From: CAUZIZ01 sp963579905
GTDB taxonomy: Bacteria > Acidobacteriota > UBA6911 > RPQK01 > JAJDTT01
Direction of reading: 5' to 3'
DNA length: 8,963 nucleotides
Assembly: GCA_963579905.1 (NCBI GenBank)
Contig: CAUZIZ010000202.1
Span: 1-8,963, forward strand
Shown here: piece by piece, positions 1 to 5,343 of the stretch
How the letters are laid out: every line of letters starts with the position of its first letter
Numbering within the stretch: position 1 is the first letter of the stretch
Notes under the pieces: generated by a model
Database searches by the model: none
Seen by the model: only the letters and a program-made list of their open reading frames with translations
Told to the model about the DNA's origin: nothing
Translations under genes and position numbers: made by a program

Positions 1-328
1 GCTTTAAGCCAATCTGCTGGCCCCAGAGGGTCTCCGTCAATCGGATGTCCTGGTTTTTCCATTTCATTTGACCGCTCTTACGCACCACTCGCTTCTCCCC
101 GTTGGAAACCTCGACCACGCCTTCATAGCTGACGATGTCTCCTGCGACAACTCCACCCTCGATATCCGCGCTTTCGAGGGACACCCTTGACTCAATATCG
201 CCGGTTCGGTCTCGAAGAGTCAGATGGAGATAGGGTTCCTTACCCTCTTTCTCGACGACTTTTTGAGCACGAAGGAGAGAGTAAGAGCTGATCCAGTCTT
301 TGTTTCCGAAGTCTTGAATGTACTTCAT
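1..328 (-). CDS. YhaM-like 3'-5' exoribonuclease, N-terminal OB-fold part (partial)
   Basis: The visible 109 residues begin MKYIQDFGNKDWISSYSLL and continue with KEPYLHLTLRDRTGDIESRV, then a stretch of beta-strand character ending in KRVVRKSGQMKW. A short lead, then a 'PYLxLxLxDRTGxIexrv' core, is typical of the OB-fold that precedes the HD phosphohydrolase domain in YhaM-type exoribonucleases, which trim RNA or single-stranded DNA from the 3' end in the cytoplasm. The HD domain would lie beyond the left edge, so the nuclease assignment is inferred from the OB-fold alone; another OB-fold nucleic-acid protein is possible. I chose the ATG at 328 because homology-like sequence starts there. The frame stays open upstream to a TGA at 509-511, but that part looks unlike the family, and no strong Shine-Dalgarno site was found. 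Confidence 0.62.
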   Translation of the reverse strand, partial: MKYIQDFGNKDWISSYSLLRAQKVVEKEGKEPYLHLTLRDRTGDIESRVSLESADIEGGVVAGDIVSYEGVVEVSNGEKRVVRKSGQMKWKNQDIRLTETLWGQQIGLK

Positions 329-530
329 TTCGCCATAAATGAACTCAGACCCAAATGAGCCATTTGCGACGGCGGCACGCGCCGATTTGCTGTGCGATCC
401 CGGCCCGGTCGCCTCCCAGAATATCCAGGTGCTCCTAACTACGGTTTCCACAAACCGCACGAATACACACCTTGGAGGATTCTGTCCGCCACAACCGCCT
501 AAGCTGAGTCAGAATAGAACCGCCCACTGA
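329..530. other. Unassigned stretch, open on both strands
   Basis: No recognised gene. On the plus strand an ATG at 339 opens a 63-codon frame to 530, rich in Pro, Thr and Asn near its end (CPPQPPKLSQNRTAH). On the minus strand the frame of the neighbouring OB-fold gene stays open for 60 more codons, from 508 down to its ATG. Neither product resembles a family I know, and neither start has a good ribosome-binding site. The stretch could be the 5' leader of the minus-strand gene, a dispersed repeat, or a real small gene. Sequence alone does not decide between them. Confidence 0.3.
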
Positions 531-570
531 CAAGCATGAGCTGGCTCTATGAGGTCGATGCTACACAGGT

Positions 571-619
571 CAGGATCCTGTCGTCAGCCAGACGAAAACT
601 AGTTTTGGCGGAGGCGCCT
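571..619. repeat. Cluster of three short perfect palindromes
   Basis: Three perfect dyads follow each other within 49 bases: CAGGATCCTG at 571-580, AAAACTAGTTTT at 595-606 and AGGCGCCT at 612-619. The second overlaps the proposed -35 box of the acetyltransferase promoter and the third lies in its spacer. Dyads placed like this are often repressor sites, but the three do not share a consensus. They may simply be chance palindromes. Confidence 0.35.
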
Positions 620-632
620 GCGATGGTAGAAT
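605..632 (+). promoter_or_regulatory. Putative extended -10 promoter for the acetyltransferase gene
   Basis: A -35-like TTGGCG (605-610) is separated by 16 bases from TAGAAT (627-632). That hexamer matches five of six bases of the sigma-70 -10 consensus, and TG at 624-625 gives it an extended -10. Transcription would begin near 639, leaving a leader of about 54 bases before the ATG at 693. Found by eye; no scoring was possible. Confidence 0.4.
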
Positions 633-680
633 AAGGAGTCCGACGAGGCCGACTTTAGACGATTAACGCTTTCCTTGTTC

Positions 681-684
681 AGGA
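681..684 (+). promoter_or_regulatory. Ribosome-binding site deciding the acetyltransferase start
   Basis: AGGA lies eight bases upstream of the ATG at 693. Neither the in-frame TTG at 675 nor the ATG at 684 has a comparable purine-rich site at a normal distance, so 693 is preferred. Confidence 0.45.
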
Positions 685-692
685 TGCCAGGC

Positions 693-1631
693 ATGCGGGT
701 CGTACCTCTTTCAGAGGTCACAATCGAGAGCGCCGCTGAGCTTTTCGAAGAAGAGATCCAGTGCTGGCGAAGCCAGTTGTTCTGGGACTATCAACCCGCT
801 GTTTCTCTCATCTCGAAATATATCGAATCGCGAACTCTACCCGGCTATGGCCTCATCACAGCGAGTGGCAGGGTAGCTGGATACTCCTACTACGCAGTCA
901 GCCATCCCATAGGCTACGTCGGTAACATGTTTGTTCGACGCAAGTCTGCTTCGCCTCAGAGCTACGATCAGTTACTTGATCCCACGGTAAGCTCCCTTCG
1001 AGCCTGGGGCCGGGTTCAGAGGATTGAATGTCAGGCCTTTTCCTTCAACTGCGATCTTGCGCCCCTCTTTACGCGATACGGCTTTGAGGCCTTGGAGCGA
1101 CACTTTCTCTGTCGGGACCTGGTTTCCGGGAAGGACATCGGCAAGCAGAGCGATGTAGCCTCGGCCTTCCGGATCGTGAATTGGGAAAGTCGCTACCTGG
1201 AACCTGCAGCTCAGGTCGTATTTGATAGCTATCAGACCTCTGCTGATTATCGGATTTGCCGGGACTATCAGAGTCAGCAGGGCTGTCTGCGTTTTCTTAG
1301 GAACCTCGTCGACAGTCCGGGGTGTGGGACCTTCTTTCCTGAAACCAGCTACCTTGCTCTGGACAGCTCAGGACGGGTTTGTGCGGTTCTCATCACCTCG
1401 AAAATTGGTCCTGAGACCGGAATGATTCCACAGATCTCTGTGCGTCAAAACTGCCAAGGGAAGGGAATCGGAAGCCAGCTCCTTGAAACCTACTTTCAGA
1501 GCGCCCACCGGCTGGGACTCAAGCGGGTCGCGCTGTCAGTCTCAAAGAGCAACAAAGGTGCCCATCAGCTCTACACCCGGCTCGGTTTCAGCACGGCCCA
1601 GGATTTCCACGCGTTTATCTGGAATGTTTGA
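693..1631 (+). CDS. Tandem-GNAT N-acetyltransferase
   Basis: This 312-residue protein has the length and pattern of two consecutive GNAT folds. The C-terminal domain is clear: ISVRQNCQGKGIGSQLLE contains the acetyl-CoA pyrophosphate loop (QGKGIG near residue 255), followed by the usual VSKSNKGAHQLYTRLGF beta-alpha-beta end. The N-terminal half (residues 1-150) shows the same outline (RVAGYSYYAV, a degenerate middle, then LFTRYGFEAL) but lacks an intact Q/RxxGxG loop, so it is probably a non-catalytic partner domain. Such proteins move an acetyl group from acetyl-CoA to an amine in the cytoplasm; the acceptor cannot be predicted. I prefer the ATG at 693, which yields MRVVPLSEV and has an AGGA site. 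An in-frame TTG at 675 would add six residues. It has its own proposed promoter and is separated from the next operon by a repeat-rich gap, so it appears monocistronic. Confidence 0.82.
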   Translation: MRVVPLSEVTIESAAELFEEEIQCWRSQLFWDYQPAVSLISKYIESRTLPGYGLITASGRVAGYSYYAVSHPIGYVGNMFVRRKSASPQSYDQLLDPTVSSLRAWGRVQRIECQAFSFNCDLAPLFTRYGFEALERHFLCRDLVSGKDIGKQSDVASAFRIVNWESRYLEPAAQVVFDSYQTSADYRICRDYQSQQGCLRFLRNLVDSPGCGTFFPETSYLALDSSGRVCAVLITSKIGPETGMIPQISVRQNCQGKGIGSQLLETYFQSAHRLGLKRVALSVSKSNKGAHQLYTRLGFSTAQDFHAFIWNV

Positions 1632-1634
1632 GGC

Positions 1635-1673
1635 AGTGAATAGTGGTGCAGTGGGAAGTGAGTAGTGAGCAGT
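1635..1673. repeat. Left array of degenerate AGTG heptads
   Basis: Directly after the acetyltransferase stop codon the sequence runs in units AGTGAAT, AGTGGTGC, AGTGGGA, AGTGAGT, AGTGAGC and a final AGT. These are 7-base units with one 8-base unit, all beginning AGTG. Part of it (1642-1654) is the exact reverse complement of 1792-1804 in the right array, so a transcript running out of the acetyltransferase gene could fold into a long hairpin. Confidence 0.75.
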
Positions 1674-1784
1674 CCCAGACGAGGCGGGTCTAGCAGGCAA
1701 CCAGGAAACCCCAGGCTACTGGCTGAGCACTCCTTGGAGGCGAACGATCGTACTCGAAATGGATCATCTTTGAGACTCCTCACT
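1674..1784. other. Unique spacer between inverted repeat arrays
   Basis: No gene is supported in this stretch. It contains small dyads, CCAG-gcta-CTGG at 1711-1722 and ACGATCGT at 1744-1751. The spacer would be the loop of any hairpin formed by the flanking arrays. Open frames crossing it translate the repeats and are not credible. Confidence 0.5.
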
Positions 1785-1853
1785 TACCGCACCACTGCAC
1801 CACTGCACTACCGCACCACTCCACTACTACATCACTGCTCACTGTTCACTGCT
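1785..1853. repeat. Right array of degenerate 8- and 7-base CACT units
   Basis: Six 8-base units come first (TACCGCAC, CACTGCAC, CACTGCAC, TACCGCAC, CACTCCAC, TACTACAT; 1785-1832), followed by three 7-base units (CACTGCT, CACTGTT, CACTGCT; 1833-1853). The change from 8- to 7-base spacing inside one array is visible by eye. It is the reverse-complement type of the left array at 1635-1673, and the two enclose about 110 bases of unique sequence. Short degenerate heptads of this kind are known as intergenic repeats in cyanobacteria and some other phyla. A function here is unknown. Confidence 0.75.
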
Positions 1854-1873
1854 CCCACCCATTCTGGTATCAT
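1845..1873 (+). promoter_or_regulatory. Putative extended -10 promoter for the three-gene operon
   Basis: TTCACT (1845-1850; four of six -35 matches) is followed after 17 bases by TATCAT (1868-1873; five of six -10 matches). TG at 1865-1866 makes it an extended -10. Transcription would start near 1880, giving a leader of about 73 bases. The -35 box is part of the last units of the right repeat array, so the array borders or overlaps the RNA polymerase site. Confidence 0.42.
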
Positions 1874-1940
1874 ACGCCCCCCGGCGGGACTGAAAGCATT
1901 GGATTTTTTCTCAATATCTTCAATAGATTCGTAGTTAAAG

Positions 1941-1946
1941 AAGGAG
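1941..1946 (+). promoter_or_regulatory. Strong ribosome-binding site of the operon's first gene
   Basis: AAGGAG lies six bases before the ATG at 1953, the strongest Shine-Dalgarno match in the window by eye. It fixes this start and suggests that the first enzyme is made at a high level relative to the two GTG-started genes behind it. Confidence 0.7.
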
Positions 1947-1952
1947 ATCGAC

Positions 1953-3176
1953 ATGAGCCAAGAATGGAAGACTGATCGCTGGTTTGCCAGTCCCTGGAAT
2001 TTCTCAGCAGAGGCCCAGCAGACGCTGAACTTTCAGGACGGAATCAGACTTCATGACGTTACCTTGCGTGATGGCGAACAACAGACCGGGATCGTTTTTC
2101 GGCGTGAGGACAAAGTGGCCATTGCCAAGGGACTTACCCGCGCTGGCGTCCATCGAATCGAGGCTGGCATGCCCGCAGTTTCGGCCGAGGACGAAGCTGC
2201 CATCAAGGACATCGTTGCCTTGGACCTGGGGCCAGAGATCTTTTCGTTTGCCCGCTGTATGCCCGCGGACGTGAAACAGGCCAAAGACTGCGGAGTGGAC
2301 GGAATCATCACCGAGATTCCTTCCAGTGATCATATCATCAAGCACGCCTACGGCAAGACCATGGATTGGGCTATCGAGTCTTCCATCGAAACCACGCTGG
2401 CGGCCAAGGAGGCCGGTCTCTATACCGTGTTTTTCACGATCGACAGCACCCGTTCGGATCTTGATCGTTACATGGACCTTATCGAGAGGGTTTCCACTGA
2501 GGGACACATGGACGCCCTGACGGTGGCTGATTCCTTCGGCGTCTGTACTCCCGAGGGCATCGCCATGGTGCTCAAGAAGTTGCGAGCTCGCTTCAGTCAA
2601 CCCATCGAGATTCACTGCCACGAAGACTTTGGGCTGGGAGTTGCGAATACGATCGCGGCATTGGCCAATGGTGCCTCTGTGGCCCATGTGACGGTTTCAG
2701 CCACTGGCGAGCGAGCCGGCAACGTGCCACTCGAAGACACCGTAATGGCCCTGAAGATTCTCTACGGGATCGACGTGGGGATTAGAACCGAGGAACTGTA
2801 CGGGCTCTCGAAGCTGGTGCAGAAGCTAGCCGGTTTGGAGCTTCCCCCCAATCGACCCATTGTCGGCGACTCCCTCTACCATATTGAGTCCGGTATCGTG
2901 TCTATGTTTCACCGACGCTGTAAGGATGTAGAGCCTCTGGAGTACCTACCTTTCTTGCCGGAGGTGGTAGGACGTCCGGGGGTGGACATCGCGTTGGGCA
3001 AGGGAAGTGGCCTCGCCAATATCGAGGAGCATCTCGAGCGGCTGGGCATCGAGGTATCAGCGGACCAGGCGAAGGCCATCCTCGACGTGGTAAAACAAAC
3101 TTCCATTGAAAGGAAGGCGCTGTTGGCCCCCGAGGAGTTTGAAGGCATCGTCCGATCCGTCATGGCACCTGCCTAG
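1953..3176 (+). CDS. DRE-TIM metallolyase family enzyme, homocitrate/isopropylmalate synthase-like
   Basis: This 407-residue TIM-barrel enzyme belongs to the family that joins acyl-CoA to 2-oxo acids (homocitrate, isopropylmalate, citramalate and Re-citrate synthases) or cleaves such products (HMG-CoA lyase). Visible motifs are HDVTLRDGEQ (residues 34-43, with catalytic Arg39 and metal-binding Asp40), IEAGMPA (69-75), HCHEDFG (221-227, metal ligands His221 and His223) and TGERAGN (251-257). The last motif places it on the synthase side, not with HMG-CoA lyase. Length matches NifV-type homocitrate synthases, and there is no LeuA regulatory domain. A Trp/Phe-rich extension of about 30 residues precedes the barrel. 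After the barrel, the expected HESGIH-like segment reads IESGIV (residues 311-316), so both His are absent. First gene of an operon with a phosphotransacylase and an acyl kinase, which implies that the acyl-CoA it makes or uses is exchanged with an acyl phosphate. The substrate is unknown. Confidence 0.85.
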   Translation: MSQEWKTDRWFASPWNFSAEAQQTLNFQDGIRLHDVTLRDGEQQTGIVFRREDKVAIAKGLTRAGVHRIEAGMPAVSAEDEAAIKDIVALDLGPEIFSFARCMPADVKQAKDCGVDGIITEIPSSDHIIKHAYGKTMDWAIESSIETTLAAKEAGLYTVFFTIDSTRSDLDRYMDLIERVSTEGHMDALTVADSFGVCTPEGIAMVLKKLRARFSQPIEIHCHEDFGLGVANTIAALANGASVAHVTVSATGERAGNVPLEDTVMALKILYGIDVGIRTEELYGLSKLVQKLAGLELPPNRPIVGDSLYHIESGIVSMFHRRCKDVEPLEYLPFLPEVVGRPGVDIALGKGSGLANIEEHLERLGIEVSADQAKAILDVVKQTSIERKALLAPEEFEGIVRSVMAPA

Positions 3177-3212
3177 GCTGACAGTGGATTAGATCAACTG
3201 GAGAAGCTAAAG

Positions 3213-4115
3213 GTGTTTCGTAATCTGGATGAACTGGTACAGGCGGCGACCTCCCAAGGTCCGACGCGGATTGCCGTCGCTGCTGGACATGATCCCGACG
3301 TCATCGAGGCCCTAAAGCAGGCCCAGGAAATCGGTCTGGCCGAGGGGATATTGGTTGGCGATGGCAAGAAGATCCGATCCATGACCCAGGCGATTGGATT
3401 CGAGCTTTCGGACCATCAGCTCATTGATGAGCCGGATGACGCCAAAGCGGCACGCAAGGCCATCGATCTTATTCGCCAGGGGGAAGCCAAGCTGCTGATG
3501 AAGGGAAAGATCAATACCGCGGCTTTGATCCGTGCGGTCCTGGATAGGGAGGCAGGGCTAAGGACCGGACGCCTTTTGAGTCAGGTCATCGTCTTTCAAG
3601 TGCCCGGGTCCGATCGCCTGATGGTCATGACCGATGCGGCCATCAACGTCGCTCCCACGCTGGCACAGAAAGCCGAGATCTCGCGCAACGCGATCGAGGT
3701 GGCTCATGCTATCGGGATCCCAGAACCTAATGTCGCTATTTTGTGTGCGCTCGAGTTTGTCAACCCGGACATGCCGGCGACAATGGATGCTGCAGCGCTG
3801 ACCCTGATGAATCGGCGTGGACAGTTGACTGGCGGCTATGTCGAGGGCCCTATCGCCCTGGATGTCCCACTCAGTCAGTTTGCGGCGAGCCGCAAGGGGA
3901 TCGAGAGCCCGCTGGTGGAAAACACCGACGTTTTCATCGCTCCTGACATCGAGGCCGCCAATATCCTCTATCGAGCGATCCTCTATTTTGCCGGTGGAGA
4001 ATCGGGTGGAATTGTGATGGGAGCCAAGGTTCCACTCGTCCTGCTCTCTCGAGCGGAATCCCCAGAAACCAAGATCTGCTCCATGGCAATTGGGACGTTG
4101 CTGGCCACGGCGTGA
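3213..4115 (+). CDS. ptb: Phosphate acetyl/butyryltransferase (Ptb type)
   Basis: This 300-residue cytoplasmic enzyme interconverts acyl-CoA + Pi with acyl phosphate + CoA. It is full length for the short Ptb-type phosphotransacylases and shows their conserved blocks in order: LLMKGKINT (94-102), GLRTGRLLS (115-123), TDAAINVAP (140-148), VNPDMPAT (183-190), RGQLTGGYVEGPIALD (202-217), PDIEAANILY (244-253) and SRAESPETK (279-287). The start is GTG at 3213, nine bases after GGAG at 3200-3203. It begins 36 bases after the upstream condensing enzyme and ends 22 bases before the kinase, as expected for one transcript. Ptb-type enzymes often prefer butyryl- or branched acyl-CoA over acetyl-CoA, but the specificity here cannot be read from sequence, so the symbol names the family, not a proven substrate. 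Confidence 0.88.
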   Translation: MFRNLDELVQAATSQGPTRIAVAAGHDPDVIEALKQAQEIGLAEGILVGDGKKIRSMTQAIGFELSDHQLIDEPDDAKAARKAIDLIRQGEAKLLMKGKINTAALIRAVLDREAGLRTGRLLSQVIVFQVPGSDRLMVMTDAAINVAPTLAQKAEISRNAIEVAHAIGIPEPNVAILCALEFVNPDMPATMDAAALTLMNRRGQLTGGYVEGPIALDVPLSQFAASRKGIESPLVENTDVFIAPDIEAANILYRAILYFAGGESGGIVMGAKVPLVLLSRAESPETKICSMAIGTLLATA

Positions 4116-4137
4116 TTCGCAGGAGGTGTGAAGAGAA

Positions 4138-5331
4138 GTGAAAGTTCTGGTCGTCAACGCGGGATCTACCTCCCTCAAGTTCCGTCTGTTCGAAATGGCG
4201 GACGAGTCTGTGATTGCCGTCGGAAGGATTGAGCGGGTCGGAGGCGCAAGTTCGCCTTTCAGCTACCAGATGGGCGCCCATCCCAAGCGGGAGGAAGAGA
4301 TCGAGTGTCCAGACCAGAGGGCCGCGATAGAGTACGCGCTGAGGACCTTAACGGACCCCGAAACGGGAGTGCTCAAGGATCTGGAGGACTTGGATGCGAT
4401 CGGCTTCAAGCCGGTACACGCCAAGGACATCGCAGATTCCGTCCGGATAACCGACGATGTTTTCGAGGCGATGGAAGCCTATATTCCTCTCGCTCCCGCC
4501 CATAATCCACCCTATATCGAGGCCTTCCGTATCTTTCAGGAACTCCTTCCCAGCAAACCCCTGGTGGGTGTTTTCGAGCCGGCCTTTCACCGAACCATAC
4601 CGGACTATGCCCGCACTTATGCCATCCCCTACGAATTGTCACAGAAGTACGCCATTCGTCGCTACGGATTCCACGGGGCTTCCCATCGCTATGTGTCCTA
4701 CCGCGCTCCCCAGCTCGTGAATTCCGAGCCAGAGGGGCGGCGGATCATTTCCTGTCACCTTGGCGGAAGTTCCAGCATGTGCGCGATCAAGGATGGCCAG
4801 TCCGTTGATACCAGTATGGGATTCTCTCCCCAGTCGGGTCTTCCCCATGCTACCCGAAACGGTGATCTGGATCCCTTCATTCTCCTCTATCTGATGGATC
4901 AAGAGGGGCTTTCGACAACCGAAATGACGGAGCTTCTTTCCAAGAACGGAGGGCTAAAGGGCATTTCGGGGGTCAGCGGCGACGTCAGGGATCTGGAGGA
5001 GGCAGCCGATGCCGGCAATGAGCGCGCTGCCTTGGCAATCAACGTTTTGGTTCATGAAACCAGGAAGTACATCGGAGCCTATACGGCAGTTCTGGGGGGA
5101 CTGGATATCCTGGCTTTCACAGGAGGGATTGGCGAGAATGGGATTCGAGTTCGCGAGGCCATCTGTCGAGGGCTCCAGTGCTTTGGTGTGCACCTGGACC
5201 CTGGCGCCAACTCGATTCGAGGTCAGGAAGGAGTGGTCTCCAAGCAGGATTCGCCCGCCGGTGTGGTCGTGGTGCTGGCAAATGAAGAATTGATCATTGC
5301 CCGAGAGACCGAGCGTGTCCTGACCCGGTGA
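4138..5331 (+). CDS. Acetate kinase-family acyl kinase with altered active site
   Basis: At 397 residues this ASKHA-fold enzyme has acetate kinase length and architecture: NAGSTSLKF (7-15), RRYGFHGASH (174-183), CHLGGSSS (206-213), DTSMGFSP (224-231), FTGGIGENG (327-335) and NEELIIARE (382-390). It would transfer phosphate between acyl phosphate and ADP, making ATP or activating an acid. Against acetate kinase of Methanosarcina thermophila (recalled numbering), Asn7, His123, His180, Arg241 and Glu384 are kept. However Arg91 is Lys91, pocket Leu122 is Ala121, Asp148 is Glu147, and the HGGE after Arg91 is HAKD. These point to a divergent enzyme, perhaps with a larger or different acid. It is not a butyrate kinase of the usual Buk type. 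The GTG start at 4138 has AGGAGG at 4121-4126. Last gene of the operon; its stop lies 12 bases from the convergent transglycosylase gene. Confidence 0.85.
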   Translation: MKVLVVNAGSTSLKFRLFEMADESVIAVGRIERVGGASSPFSYQMGAHPKREEEIECPDQRAAIEYALRTLTDPETGVLKDLEDLDAIGFKPVHAKDIADSVRITDDVFEAMEAYIPLAPAHNPPYIEAFRIFQELLPSKPLVGVFEPAFHRTIPDYARTYAIPYELSQKYAIRRYGFHGASHRYVSYRAPQLVNSEPEGRRIISCHLGGSSSMCAIKDGQSVDTSMGFSPQSGLPHATRNGDLDPFILLYLMDQEGLSTTEMTELLSKNGGLKGISGVSGDVRDLEEAADAGNERAALAINVLVHETRKYIGAYTAVLGGLDILAFTGGIGENGIRVREAICRGLQCFGVHLDPGANSIRGQEGVVSKQDSPAGVVVVLANEELIIARETERVLTR

Positions 5332-5343
5332 GCTATCTTAAGA

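Noticed and set aside
1571..1783. A 70-codon minus-strand frame overlapping the acetyltransferase end
   Set aside because: It overlaps a well-supported gene and the repeat array, with no family resemblance.
1785..1853. CRISPR-like repeats
   Set aside because: Units are only 7-8 bases, degenerate and contiguous with no unique spacers, and no cas gene is nearby.
1633..1853. The inverted arrays as terminal repeats of an insertion sequence or MITE
   Set aside because: No target-site duplication was seen, the arms are tandem microrepeats and the interior codes for nothing. A non-autonomous element cannot be excluded without genome copies.
1665..1934. An 89-codon plus-strand frame in the gap before the acyl-CoA operon
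   Set aside because: Most of it translates the CACT-type repeat array into a low-complexity Thr/His/Leu string. It has no good start context and overlaps the proposed promoter.
2004..2687. A 227-codon minus-strand frame opposite the DRE-TIM gene
   Set aside because: It lies wholly opposite a gene with clear catalytic motifs; the length is explained by codon bias of that gene.
1953..3176. Calling the first operon gene HMG-CoA lyase, nifV or leuA outright
   Set aside because: GERAGN excludes HMG-CoA lyase, there is no LeuA regulatory domain, no nif genes are near, and the altered IESGIV segment argues against a standard homocitrate synthase.
3558..4178. A 206-codon minus-strand frame opposite the phosphotransacylase
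   Set aside because: Opposite a full-length conserved enzyme, and it shows no domain.
4138..5331. Naming the kinase a butyrate kinase (buk) because a Ptb precedes it
   Set aside because: Sequence blocks (GFHGASH, TSMGFSP, NEELIIARE) and the 397-residue length are those of acetate kinase, not of the shorter Buk proteins.
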